From contig NZ_CAMFHL010000042.1 in NCBI RefSeq assembly GCF_945952095.1, forward strand, positions 1 to 42,073: DNA of 42,073 nucleotides, in the 5' to 3' direction. Under the pieces are notes generated by a model. The model searched no databases and was not told the DNA's origin. It saw nothing but the letters and a program-made list of their open reading frames with translations. Positions 1 to 8,335 of the stretch are shown here, piece by piece; positions within the stretch are counted from its first letter, which is position 1, and every line of letters begins with the position of its first letter. This DNA comes from an uncultured Arsenicibacter sp. GTDB taxonomy: Bacteria; Bacteroidota; Bacteroidia; Cytophagales; Spirosomataceae. Made by a program: the position numbers and the translations under genes.

Positions 1-2469
1 CGGCAGTTCGCCCTGATTGCCGAAATCTTCCGTTGTTTTGACCAGACCTGTGCCGAAAAAATTCTGCCAGTAGCGGTTGACCCCCACCCGGGCAGTCAGC
101 GGATGAGACGCATCCGTCAACCATTGCGCAAGGCCCAGCCGGTTTTTCGGAAGCGTTGCCGGAAAGGGCAGGACAGCGCCCGGCGTGTTGGCAAATACCT
201 CCTGACCCGGGGCGTCGTACTGGCCGCGCTGTAGCAGGAAGGCGCGTTTGGGTACGGGCATTTCCTGCATCACCATCAGTTCTGCAATGTGGCGGGTCGA
301 ATCACTAAAGGCAGTCCGCTGCCGGGTTAGCTCATCCCGCCGTGCCTTGATTTCCGGACTGACCGCTGATATGTAATACGCTTTCAGAACATTTTTTTCC
401 TCCGGACTGAGGGTTTCAGGAGCTTTAGCCGCAATAGTCTGCCATGAAGCCTTATCGGCCAGCAGTTTTATCTCAAACGGGGTAAGTGTCCGGTTATAGA
501 CCACTACATCATCAACCTTACCGCCCTTAAAGCCCAGACCGCGCCACCAGCCACCGATTTGCAGGCCTGGTTCGCCGTTTTTATCGTAAAAAATAATATC
601 CTTGTATAACTGATCTATCACCGTTTCCATAGGGAGTTCGGCGCCGTCAAGAAACAGTCTGAACCCATCCGCTCTGGAAGAACCATCATACAACATCGTC
701 AGCTGTACCCATCGTTCGCGGGGCACAGGCTGTGTACTTTGCCGCGTGATGGCATTCGACGGAGCCGTGTGCGCCATGCTGATTTCCAGCCGGTTGTTTT
801 TAACTAAAAGATGATAGCCCTTGAAGTTATAAAGCCGCTCGGCATTGCTTTTATGAAAGATAACCCCTTCTTTAAACTCTTTGGGAAACCATGCCCGCAG
901 ACCGATGGTAAACGGCTCTGATTTACGAAACACACCAACGGGCCTGAGATCAGCGTAGGCATCGCCGTTAAGCTCAAGGACCAGACCACGCGCTGTTTTT
1001 GCGAAAACCGGTTTGTCCGGATCTCCGGCATCGCGTTTCATTACCCCTTTTTGCGCGGGATTCAGGCTGTTTTTCAGCGAGTCGTCAAAGGTGTAAAAGC
1101 CTTGTAGTCCGGCCTGTGGGATAGCCTGATCGGTAAGCGTCTTGTAGGCACCTGACGCCAGCCATGACTGAAACGCCGTTTCTGAGGCCGTAATCAATTC
1201 CGAAAGTTTTGCTTCCTTTTCAGAAATAGCCGATTGCATGTATTTTATCAACGTTTCTTGCTTCGGGGTAGGTAGCAGGAGAGTCGGGGTGGGTAAATCA
1301 TCATTCCACGAGATTTGACCGGCCTCACGTACATTGTTGAAAAAACTGAAAAGCTCGTAGTAATTTTTCTGCGAAACCGGATCGTACTTATGGTCGTGAC
1401 AACGGGCACAGCCCAGCGACAGTGCCATAAAGGCATCCCCGAAGGTGTTGGTGCGATCCATTACATACTCCGTCTGAAATTCTTCCTCCACAATACCACC
1501 TTCCATATTCTGCTGATGATTCCGGTTGAAGGCAGTGGCAATCAGCATGTCACGGGTTGGCGCTCCTCCGTCCGGACCTTTCATCAGGTCACCGGCTAGT
1601 TGCTGATGAATAAAGGCATCATAAGGTATATTCCGGTTAAAGGCATTGATCACCCAGTCGCGGTAGGGGGACATATCCCGAAGCCGGTCAACGGTGTAGC
1701 CGTGTGAATCGGCAAAACGCGCCAGGTCGAGCCAGTCGGTGGCCATCCGTTCACCGAAGTGAGGCGAAGCTAACAAACGGTCAACCTGCTTTTCGTAGGC
1801 ATCGGGGGTGCGATCGGCTTTGAATGCGTCCGTTTCGGCAATGGTAGGGGGGAGGCCGGTCAGATCCAGCGATAAGCGCCGCAACAGCAGGTCACGCGGT
1901 GCTTCGGCAGCCGGTGAAATACCTTCGCGTTCAAGGCGGTTAACGATAAAGCGGTCAATTTCATTTACCGTGGCGCTATAGCCGGTTTGACTGACAGGCG
2001 GCAATGCTTTCTTATTCGGTTTCACAAAGGCCCAGTGTGGCTTATAAACGGCACCGGTTTTAATCCACTTCAGCAGGATTGCTTTTTCGTCAGCCGTTAA
2101 CATCAGGTGAGACTGTGGGGTCGGCATCTGATAGGTCGGGTCTGCGGATAGTATGCGGTGAACGAGCTCACTTTTGGCCAGATTGCCGGGTTTAACCGCC
2201 ACTTTGCCCGGACTTTCCGGCAATTGCCCGTAGGCATGCTGTGCTATATCCAGCCGAAGACCTGCTTTTTGTTTAGCCTTATCAGGCCCATGGCAGGCAA
2301 AACATTTATCCGATAATACCGGCTTAACGTGCTGATTGTAATCCAGTTCAGCGGGTAACTTATCATAAGCAAGCGCTACATCGGCAGGGACTTTTACGCC
2401 ATCTATCGTCTTAGGAGCGGGTAACCAGAAAGGCGCGCTGGTCAGTAAAAAAAGGATATACCGGATCAT
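1..2469 (-). CDS. PSCyt1/PSCyt2/LamG/PSD1-type secreted cytochrome c protein, 3' end cut off by window
   Basis: Reads on the minus strand from ATG at 2469 without a stop to base 1, so at least 823 residues are present and the C-terminus lies outside. A hydrophobic N-terminus (about residues 3-16) suggests export. A PSCyt1-type heme motif CFACHGPDKAK lies at residues 56-60 onward, followed by a PSCyt2 (DUF1549) region with a second motif CARCHDHKYDP at 354-358. A LamG/concanavalin-like stretch covers about residues 450-660 (it starts near LQGFYTFDDS and ends near VDDVVVYNRTL). The beginning of a PSD1 (DUF1553) region follows (LTARVGVNRYWQNFFGTGL). This architecture is common in planctomycetes and in some Bacteroidota; its substrate is unknown, though a role in sugar or sulfated-glycan breakdown is often supposed. 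It starts 4 bases after the upstream cytochrome gene ends, so the two are one operon. Family call is firm, function is not. Confidence 0.9.
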   Translation of the reverse strand, partial: MIRYILFLLTSAPFWLPAPKTIDGVKVPADVALAYDKLPAELDYNQHVKPVLSDKCFACHGPDKAKQKAGLRLDIAQHAYGQLPESPGKVAVKPGNLAKSELVHRILSADPTYQMPTPQSHLMLTADEKAILLKWIKTGAVYKPHWAFVKPNKKALPPVSQTGYSATVNEIDRFIVNRLEREGISPAAEAPRDLLLRRLSLDLTGLPPTIAETDAFKADRTPDAYEKQVDRLLASPHFGERMATDWLDLARFADSHGYTVDRLRDMSPYRDWVINAFNRNIPYDAFIHQQLAGDLMKGPDGGAPTRDMLIATAFNRNHQQNMEGGIVEEEFQTEYVMDRTNTFGDAFMALSLGCARCHDHKYDPVSQKNYYELFSFFNNVREAGQISWNDDLPTPTLLLPTPKQETLIKYMQSAISEKEAKLSELITASETAFQSWLASGAYKTLTDQAIPQAGLQGFYTFDDSLKNSLNPAQKGVMKRDAGDPDKPVFAKTARGLVLELNGDAYADLRPVGVFRKSEPFTIGLRAWFPKEFKEGVIFHKSNAERLYNFKGYHLLVKNNRLEISMAHTAPSNAITRQSTQPVPRERWVQLTMLYDGSSRADGFRLFLDGAELPMETVIDQLYKDIIFYDKNGEPGLQIGGWWRGLGFKGGKVDDVVVYNRTLTPFEIKLLADKASWQTIAAKAPETLSPEEKNVLKAYYISAVSPEIKARRDELTRQRTAFSDSTRHIAELMVMQEMPVPKRAFLLQRGQYDAPGQEVFANTPGAVLPFPATLPKNRLGLAQWLTDASHPLTARVGVNRYWQNFFGTGLVKTTEDFGNQGELP

Positions 2470-2473
2470 GGCA

Positions 2474-3952
2474 TTAGCGTTGCGTTTTCAGGGTTTTGTT
2501 TGTGTCAGGCAGAACGAGTTGCTGTTGACCGTCGTCAATTTTCAGGCCGGGCTTCGCCCGTTTGAGTCGTTCGATGCCTGCGGGCGTTGTGTTGGTTTGC
2601 CACAGGTACAGCACTTTCAGCGCCGGTAAGGCCGCCAGTTTGTCAAGGCCAGCGTCGGTAACGGCCGTTCCGTAAAGATTCAGCTGCTCCAGGTTTGGTA
2701 ACTGCTTCAGGATATCCAGTCCTGCATCGGTAATCCGGGTTTTATCAAGGTTAAGCCGGTTAATGTTCCGGCAGCCGGCCAGTTGACTCAGGTCTTCGTC
2801 CTGAACGGGCTGGTTCGATAGCCGGAGCCTGACCAGCTGATTTTTTAACTGACCAAGATCAGACAGCATAGAGGGCTGGTAGCTTTTCACATTGACAAAA
2901 TTGGCCGCGACGTACCCGGCGCCTTCCCGAATCGGAGTCAGGATAATCTGCTCTTTCCGGAATGCCTGTTGCAGCGCCTGATCAGGGGCAGCAACGGGCC
3001 GTGAGAGAATCGTCGTTTCAACAGAGACGGCATCAGGGTCAGCCCGTATGGTCCGTAAACTGTCGGATGCGGGAGGAACGGTCTGGAACGTGAGGGGGAG
3101 TGTGGCCACGGCTTCAACCTCAGTTGGTTGTTGTGGCTGCATGATCTCAACCGATTCCTTAAACGAAGCGCCGGTTTTGATCCACTGGTGCAGAATCGCA
3201 ATCTGCTGGTTTGACAGTTGCCGCTTACCGGCCGGTGGCATATGCATATCATCAGCATGCGGGAGCAGGAGGTAGCTGAACAGCTTGCTTTTCTGCGGGT
3301 TTCCGGCTACCAACACTGCCCCGTTTTTACCGCCCTGTTTAATAAAGGCTTCGGAATCAAGCCGTAAACCACCCTTTTTCTTCCTGGCTGAATGGCAGCT
3401 ATAACAATTGGTTTCGAGCACCGGCACCACCTGATCCCTGTAAAAAAACGTGCGTTTAACAATGGGTTGGGAGTTTTTTCCGGCAGAATCGGAGAGGAGC
3501 GCCACGTTTACAGGAGCGGGTCTGTCTGCTGAATTAACCGGGTTAGTGTCTGATTGCTTAGCGGAAAACGACAAAAACCCTTCACCGTGTGTCAGCGTAC
3601 CTCCGTAATGGCCGGCAATGGTTAAAAAAATCAGGGTAGCGATGGCCGGAACCCAGCGGTGTCGAGGCAGGGCATAGGTCAGAAAACTCAAACCGGCGGT
3701 AGCAAGTCCCGTCCATTGATGCACCGTAACAAGTGACGTGTCGTAATCGCCGGAACGGGACAATAGCCAGCCGGTTACGCAGGAAAACAGGGCAGACAAA
3801 CCTCCCAGTAACCAGGCCAGCGAAACGGTTGCGGCAACATCGACATTGCGGACTCGCCCGTAGACCATCAGTATCATGGCGAAAAACAGGATTCCGATGG
3901 GCAGGTGAACTAGTAAAGGATGAAACTGGCCGGTAAAGTCAGTCAGGGTCAT
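2474..3952 (-). CDS. DUF2231 membrane / PSCyt1 cytochrome c / leucine-rich repeat fusion protein
   Basis: A 492-residue protein. The N-terminus has the DUF2231 signature FHPLLVHLPIGIL (residues 10-22) and about four membrane helices to residue 127. A linker leads to a PSCyt1 cytochrome c domain with the heme motif CYSCH at 183-187, the typical GGLRLDS following it, and the MHMPPAGKRQLS / LHQWIKTGA tail. The last 110 residues are leucine-rich repeats of the LNLDKTRITDAGLDILKQLPNL kind. The protein is probably anchored in the inner membrane with heme and repeats in the periplasm. It heads the operon with the larger PSCyt1/PSCyt2 protein and has a good promoter at 3995-4026. It may pass electrons to or assemble with that partner (inference). 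The repeats suggest protein contact; no substrate can be named. Confidence 0.88.
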   Translation of the reverse strand: MTLTDFTGQFHPLLVHLPIGILFFAMILMVYGRVRNVDVAATVSLAWLLGGLSALFSCVTGWLLSRSGDYDTSLVTVHQWTGLATAGLSFLTYALPRHRWVPAIATLIFLTIAGHYGGTLTHGEGFLSFSAKQSDTNPVNSADRPAPVNVALLSDSAGKNSQPIVKRTFFYRDQVVPVLETNCYSCHSARKKKGGLRLDSEAFIKQGGKNGAVLVAGNPQKSKLFSYLLLPHADDMHMPPAGKRQLSNQQIAILHQWIKTGASFKESVEIMQPQQPTEVEAVATLPLTFQTVPPASDSLRTIRADPDAVSVETTILSRPVAAPDQALQQAFRKEQIILTPIREGAGYVAANFVNVKSYQPSMLSDLGQLKNQLVRLRLSNQPVQDEDLSQLAGCRNINRLNLDKTRITDAGLDILKQLPNLEQLNLYGTAVTDAGLDKLAALPALKVLYLWQTNTTPAGIERLKRAKPGLKIDDGQQQLVLPDTNKTLKTQR

Positions 3953-3994
3953 AACGCCGGATTAATCGTATGGTTATTTTGAGATCAGATAGAA

Positions 3995-4026
3995 CAAAAA
4001 TAGCGCATTCGTTATGCCTTAACAAT
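3995..4026 (-). promoter_or_regulatory. Bacteroidota-type promoter of the cytochrome operon
   Basis: On the minus strand ATTG (4026-4023), a 20-base spacer and TATTTTTG (4002-3995) match the TTTG / TAnnTTTG pattern; the -7 element is perfect. The predicted start of transcription is near 3988, giving a leader of about 36 bases. Confidence 0.55.
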
Positions 4027-4068
4027 GCATAAAAGCAGCCGGAATTTGTACAAATCCGACATTCCGAT

Positions 4069-4100
4069 TTTGACAGAATTAAAATAAACTGCTACTTTAA
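4069..4100 (+). promoter_or_regulatory. Bacteroidota-type promoter of the AraC regulator
   Basis: TTTG at 4069-4072, a 20-base spacer and TACTTTAA at 4093-4100 (four of six fixed bases of TAnnTTTG). Transcription would start near 4105, which favours the second ATG (4156) over the ATG at 4105 as translation start. Confidence 0.4.
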
Positions 4101-4155
4101 CGGTATGTGCACCAACTGGCTGGAAAAATCATTGTACGGCCTGCGCAAAACAAAT

Positions 4156-5025
4156 ATGGAAACGATACAGCGTATACACCTCAGTTTATTGCATGCAGGG
4201 CGTATCAGGGTCGGAACCAACTGGAAATTCGACCAGGTGATCAGTCCGTTTGCACGCCTGTACCTGATTATTGAGGGGGAAGCCATGGTATATCACCAGC
4301 AGCAGACCTTTCTGCTCAAGCCTGGCTTTCTTTATCTGATTCCGAGCTTTACACTAAGCCGCTATCGCTGCGAAACAGAAATGGAACAATATTACCTGAC
4401 GTTTCTGGAAGACACCAGCACAGGTATTTCGATTTTCAATCAGTTGGCTTTTTGCTATGAAACGGCGGCCTTTCCGGTAGATGGTCCTCTGTTCAGCCGG
4501 TTGCTGGATATTAATCCGGATGCATCCCTGCGTAATATTGATCCCAAAGTTTATGATAACCGCGCGAACCTGCTCAGTTTTAACCAGCCGTTTTCCCCGA
4601 AGCCCGATGCGCGTTTGCTGGAAACGGAGGCTATTCTGACCCAGTTGCTAAGCCGGTTTATACTGCCGGATCAGCAGCGTAGTGCCGGACATTCACGGAT
4701 AACAAATCAATACCGGACAGTACTGACCTATATTAATACGCATTTGCACGAAAAAATTACAGTGGGTGAACTCGCTGCATTACAGGGGATGCACGTTGAT
4801 TACTTTTCCCGCCAGTTTCAGGCGGTGCTTGGGGTGCGTCCGGTCGACTATATCATCAATAAGCGAATGGAGCGGGCACAGGTTCTGATGACGACATCCG
4901 GTTTAACACTTCAGGTAATCGCCGAACAGGTGGGTATATCTGATATCTATTATTTTTCGCGCTTATTTAAACGGCGCTTCGGTATGCCGCCTGCCCGCTA
5001 CCGGAAACAGACCGGATTGGTGTGA
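4156..5025 (+). CDS. AraC-family transcriptional regulator
   Basis: A 289-residue cytoplasmic regulator. The N-terminal half is a cupin-like sensing domain (SPFARLYLIIEGEAMVYHQQ). The last 100 residues carry the two helix-turn-helix motifs of the AraC/XylS family, with YINTHLHEKITVGELAALQG and the second motif LQVIAEQVGISDIYYFSRLFKRRFGMPPARYR. An in-frame ATG at 4105 would add 17 residues, but it coincides with the predicted transcription start, so ATG 4156 is preferred. The gene is divergent from the cytochrome operon with back-to-back promoters, the classical arrangement for a regulator of its neighbour. The ligand is unknown, probably a small sugar-like effector (inference). Confidence 0.88.
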   Translation: METIQRIHLSLLHAGRIRVGTNWKFDQVISPFARLYLIIEGEAMVYHQQQTFLLKPGFLYLIPSFTLSRYRCETEMEQYYLTFLEDTSTGISIFNQLAFCYETAAFPVDGPLFSRLLDINPDASLRNIDPKVYDNRANLLSFNQPFSPKPDARLLETEAILTQLLSRFILPDQQRSAGHSRITNQYRTVLTYINTHLHEKITVGELAALQGMHVDYFSRQFQAVLGVRPVDYIINKRMERAQVLMTTSGLTLQVIAEQVGISDIYYFSRLFKRRFGMPPARYRKQTGLV

Positions 5026-5766
5026 TTTTCACGTTCGTCAGTCACATGTATCATGAAAGGTGGGGGACTAACTATGTGCGGAAATCCGGCTGTCAGCTGT
5101 GCGGCAGCGCTAAAAACAAAAAGCCCGGCTCAAAAACGACCAGGCCTTTGTAATGCACAATTATGTATACTACATTGAAATCGAGCAAAAATCAAGCCGT
5201 TTTGAATTCTAAAAGGTATTACAACGAAATATTTATCTATACTCAAAGTAAGTATCTGATAAACAATATATAAGCGCGATTGTCCTGATAAAAGAAACAA
5301 GTAACATTCGTTGGCTGGTATTCTGAACAGGCCTATAAATGGAAAGAAAAACCGGAAATTGTACAAAAATAGACCGGCAATAAAATCACCGGCCATTCCA
5401 TATTACCTAGAAAACAAAGTCATATATATCGTTTGAGCTGCCACGAGATGATGCGGCAGTCTAGTTACTCTCGGATCGATTGCAAGTAAGCTAACAGAAC
5501 ACAACGTAACCTGTACTGTCTGAAATAGAAACAGATAGAAGGCTCTAAATTACCCATTTCTCTATAGAGAATTTAACAGAAACTTAAAATAAATCAGCCA
5601 AATGGCAGCGAACGGGGTAAAACGGAATAAGCGTGTAGTGTCAAACAAATAGAAACGCCAAAAGGAAAGGAAAAACAAAAAAGACAGCAGTCTGTACTGC
5701 TGTCCGGGAAGGGTTTAGGGTAACAGGCTGCATGGTAAAATGCAGCATTTGTCATTTGATAGCTCG
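5026..5766. other. Intergenic region, AT-rich, no gene supported
   Basis: About 740 bases between the convergent AraC and LytTR genes. It is clearly richer in A and T than its surroundings. A minus-strand reading frame at 5130-5396 has no recognisable domain and is not called. An imperfect GC hairpin near 5123-5150 could end the AraC transcript. The only clear element is the minus-strand terminator at 5683-5704. Confidence 0.6.
5671..5704 (-). terminator. Rho-independent terminator of the LytTR/LytS operon
   Basis: A perfect 8-base stem GACAGCAG (5683-5690) / CTGCTGTC (5697-5704) with a 6-base loop. On the minus strand it is followed by a run of T (A-run at 5671-5682 on the given strand), 63 bases after the response regulator stop. 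Confidence 0.85.
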
Positions 5767-6507
5767 TTAATACAGTACCTTAGCTGCCATAATCTGCTCA
5801 AATTCAAATACAAAGCGTCCGCCTACAGGGATTTCCTGTCGCTGAATAAATAAACGGGTGCGCTGATAAGCCGTTATTTTTCTGATACTTACAATAAACG
5901 ACTGGTGTACACGACAGAATAATTGTGCCGGTAGCCGTTTCTGAATATTTTTCAGATTCAACCGGGTCAGAATTGGTCTGGGCTGTGACTGGAGATATAT
6001 TTTAACGTAGTCTTTCAGTCCTTCGACATACAGAACATCATCGAGTTCAATACGGATCTGTTTGTATTCAGAGTAGATCACAAAGGAGTCAGGAAGTTCA
6101 GCTTCGTGTTTCGGGGCTGTTATCAAATGGTCACTCAGCTTTTTAAGCACAAAATATTCCTGGGCCTTCAGCACGGCTTTCTGAAAACGGTCAAACGGAA
6201 TAGGCTTCAGTAAATAATCAAGGACATCAAGCTCAAATCCGTCGAGCGCATACTGCTGATACGCAGTTGTTATGATTGTCAGCGGTTTATGGCCCATTGT
6301 GCGCAGAAACTGAAGGCCGGTAATGGTTGGCATCTGAATATCCAGAAACAGCAGATCAACCTGACCGCGTTTAAGCAGAGGTACGGCTTCCAGCGGATTA
6401 GCGTACGTACCGGTCAGTTCCAGAAAGGGAATCTTACTGATATTATCGGCCATGATTTCCAGCGCAAACGGCTCATCATCAATAGCAATGCATCGGAGTT
6501 GGGTCAT
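5767..6507 (-). CDS. LytTR-family response regulator
   Basis: A 246-residue cytoplasmic regulator. The N-terminal receiver domain has the acidic pair DDE (10-12), the phospho-acceptor Asp56 in LLFLDIQMP and the Lys101-Pro102 pair (LLKPIPF). The C-terminal LytTR DNA-binding domain runs from about residue 145 to 240 (DDVLYVEGLKDYVKIYL, LPAQLFCRVHQSFIVSIRKI). It overlaps the start of its operon by 4 bases with the sensor kinase upstream, so the two are translated together. Targets are unknown; LytTR proteins usually bind paired direct repeats upstream of one or a few operons. A clear terminator follows. Confidence 0.93.
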   Translation of the reverse strand: MTQLRCIAIDDEPFALEIMADNISKIPFLELTGTYANPLEAVPLLKRGQVDLLFLDIQMPTITGLQFLRTMGHKPLTIITTAYQQYALDGFELDVLDYLLKPIPFDRFQKAVLKAQEYFVLKKLSDHLITAPKHEAELPDSFVIYSEYKQIRIELDDVLYVEGLKDYVKIYLQSQPRPILTRLNLKNIQKRLPAQLFCRVHQSFIVSIRKITAYQRTRLFIQRQEIPVGGRFVFEFEQIMAAKVLY

Positions 6508-7589
6508 GATTTCAGTTGCAAGTCAAGTTGTATCGTATAGGTATTGCCTGTATCATCAATGGTCAGTGTGTGGCAATCCGGATAATGAAGGGCTAACCGG
6601 CGTTTCGTATTCTGAATACCAATACCGGCATTCTGCAAGTCCGGTTCGTTGAGGCTGTTTACCTGATTTACACACCTGAACTGCACACGATTCTGCTCTG
6701 CTGTCAGCAGGATACGGATCGGGCTTTCTGCCTGATTATGAATGCCGTGTTTGAACGCATTTTCTATAAATGGAATAAACAGCAGCGGTTCAATCATCTG
6801 AACATGCACATCGCCCCGGCATGTAAACTCAACGGAGGCATTTGCCGGCAGCCGCATTTTCTGTAGGCTGATATAATGCTGCAAATGGTCAATCTCCTGA
6901 CTCAGCATGACCGGACCGTTTTCCGGCTGATAAATTATGTATCTGAGTAGTTGAGAAAGCTGAATAACAGCTTCTTCTGTTTTATCAGACCGTTTTCTGG
7001 CCAGCCAGCTGATATTATTCAAGGTATTAAACAAAAAATGCGGGCTGATTTGCAATTTAAGCATTGTCAGCTCAGCTTTCACCTTCTCAATAACAGCCAG
7101 CTGTTGGGCCTCCCGGATGCGGGTTCTTTCCTGAATCAGTGCAATGAGCGTACTTAACAGGATAACGAAGGTAAAGGAAATGCTCATGCCGAAAGCACCG
7201 GGAACAGGTATCCTGAAAAGGCCCCGTGGGCGGGGAGGTCGGTCCTGAAACGTGGGATTTGGTTTCGGGAAATGAGGAAGTTTAAGTAACGGCTCAATAA
7301 TGCCGAAAAAGAGTATTGCATTCAAAAGCTCAGCAGCGACAAAAAGTCCGGCTAACGCAAGAATAAAGGATTTTACCTGGCCCTTTAATAAAAGATCCGG
7401 AGTCAGACGGTGCAGATTTATGTAAAATACTCCTATAACCAGAATATCACTGATCAGCTTGGTTACGATCATGTGAATAAAACCGGGGTCCTGCAGATTA
7501 CCTCCGGGGAAAAAGAAAAATGGAAGAAACATAAAACTGGTCCAGCCAATAATATGCAGGGGGAGTATAAAACGGCCGGTTAGTCGCAT
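6504..7589 (-). CDS. LytS/YpdA-type sensor histidine kinase
   Basis: A 361-residue membrane sensor. Four hydrophobic helices lie between residues 8 and 152, with a proline-rich loop (about 104-130) before the last one. The His_kinase domain (PF06580) has the phospho-acceptor His184 in ISPHFLFNTLNNISWL, followed by the N box PFIENAFKHG and the G box NAGIGIQNTKRRL. It partners with the LytTR regulator, whose ATG overlaps its stop by 4 bases. No extracellular ligand domain is visible, so the signal is likely sensed in or at the membrane. An inverted repeat TACGT/ACGTA at 7617-7633 lies just upstream and might be an autoregulatory site (weak). Confidence 0.92.
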   Translation of the reverse strand: MRLTGRFILPLHIIGWTSFMFLPFFFFPGGNLQDPGFIHMIVTKLISDILVIGVFYINLHRLTPDLLLKGQVKSFILALAGLFVAAELLNAILFFGIIEPLLKLPHFPKPNPTFQDRPPRPRGLFRIPVPGAFGMSISFTFVILLSTLIALIQERTRIREAQQLAVIEKVKAELTMLKLQISPHFLFNTLNNISWLARKRSDKTEEAVIQLSQLLRYIIYQPENGPVMLSQEIDHLQHYISLQKMRLPANASVEFTCRGDVHVQMIEPLLFIPFIENAFKHGIHNQAESPIRILLTAEQNRVQFRCVNQVNSLNEPDLQNAGIGIQNTKRRLALHYPDCHTLTIDDTGNTYTIQLDLQLKS

Positions 7590-7914
7590 GAATCTGTTAC
7601 CTGATCTGGATGAAATTACGTATTTATAACGTAGATCAGCTTTTTGACCGATACAGGTGACGATTGATTTGTCAATTGTGTCGACAAATTATCCCCGTTG
7701 TTTTCCGGATGTGATAAAACGGTTATATGCCATTGCCAATAGACAAGCAATATACCGGTCCTGTTTGCCAAGTTTGATTGAGCGAATAGCCGGGACCAGG
7801 GTGTAATTCGACCATTTAATCAACCCGTCCAAAACCTGAACGCTGCCGGTTTATGGCCGTTGTTTTTTACCGGAAAACGCAAAAAATCAAAAAAAACCGG
7901 AAAAAAGGTGAAAA

Positions 7915-7953
7915 CTACCCCATTGGGTAGGCAAAAACTACCCATATGGGTAG
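7915..7953. repeat. Two tandem palindromes CTACCC-N4-GGGTAG
   Basis: CTACCC CATT GGGTAG (7915-7930) and CTACCC ATAT GGGTAG (7938-7953) are separated by 7 bases, so the centres are 23 bases apart, about two DNA turns. The identical arms with different centres look like a double operator for a dimeric regulator. The binding protein is unknown. Confidence 0.7.
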
Positions 7954-8050
7954 GGGAAATTTGCTTTTTCCGGCAGACATTGCCCATGAAATCAAATGAG
8001 CAAAACCTGCCCGCATGGCAGACACTATATGGAGTGACGCAAGAAATCAG

Positions 8051-8078
8051 GAGGGCCGGTGATTTCACAGGCCCTCCG
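8051..8078. other. Strong RNA hairpin
   Basis: GGAGGGCC (8051-8058) pairs perfectly with GGCCCTCC (8071-8078), and the inner GTG/CAC can extend the stem past one mismatch. There is no T-run after it on either strand, so it is not a standard terminator. Confidence 0.7.
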
Positions 8079-8126
8079 AAAGCAGTAGATGGTTATTTCT
8101 ACATAAACGAGAAAAGAGAATTGAGA

Positions 8127-8157
8127 AACGCCGGTCCGTATTGTGTCCGGCGTTTTT
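8127..8157 (+). terminator. Rho-independent terminator
   Basis: AACGCCGG (8127-8134) pairs with CCGGCGTT (8147-8154), followed by TTTGTT. The orientation fits a plus-strand transcript that begins in the preceding 200 bases, where no protein gene is evident. Confidence 0.7.
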
Positions 8158-8257
8158 GTTATCCGGCCCGTTGGCTCAGCCGTCATACATAGCTTCCGCT
8201 CATATAATCAGGGAACCGTTTAAGTAGTTTGTAATGCAAGGTACTGGTTTTAGCCTG

Positions 8258-8265
8258 TATCTTTG
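8258..8265 (+). promoter_or_regulatory. -7 promoter element of the small secreted protein gene
   Basis: TATCTTTG is a perfect TAnnTTTG match 70 bases upstream of the ATG. A TTTG at 8228-8231 is a possible -33 element but the spacing (26 bases) is longer than usual. Confidence 0.45.
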
Positions 8266-8335
8266 AATCAACAATCAGGCACAGAACGCCGGTTGCCAAC
8301 AAAAACAGACAACAACTACTAAACAGAACATTCTC

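Larger units (their letters stand above)
7987..8157 (+). ncRNA. Candidate small RNA (unproven)
   Basis: Between the tandem palindromes and a plus-strand terminator lies a stretch with a very strong hairpin and no convincing coding frame. The 5' end is a guess; no perfect TAnnTTTG element was found. Alternatively this is the leftover of a decayed gene or the leader of the downstream gene. Confidence 0.25.
7590..8335. other. Intergenic region with palindromes, hairpin and terminator; no supported protein gene
   Basis: About 745 bases between the divergent LytS kinase and the small secreted protein. It holds an inverted repeat near the kinase start (7617-7633), A-rich sequence (7870-7915), two tandem palindromes (7915-7953), a strong hairpin (8051-8078), a terminator (8127-8157) and a promoter for the next gene (8258-8265). 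Overlapping frames at 7820-8068 and 7860-8192 look random; the latter reads through the terminator, so neither is called. Confidence 0.6.

Noticed and set aside
5130..5396. Minus-strand frame of 88 codons
   Set aside because: AT-rich, hydrophobic by composition, no start context, no domain; looks like chance.
7860..8192. Plus-strand frame of 110 codons
   Set aside because: It runs through the palindromes, the hairpin and the terminator; lysine-rich start is from the A-rich DNA. Same for the opposite frame at 7820-8068.
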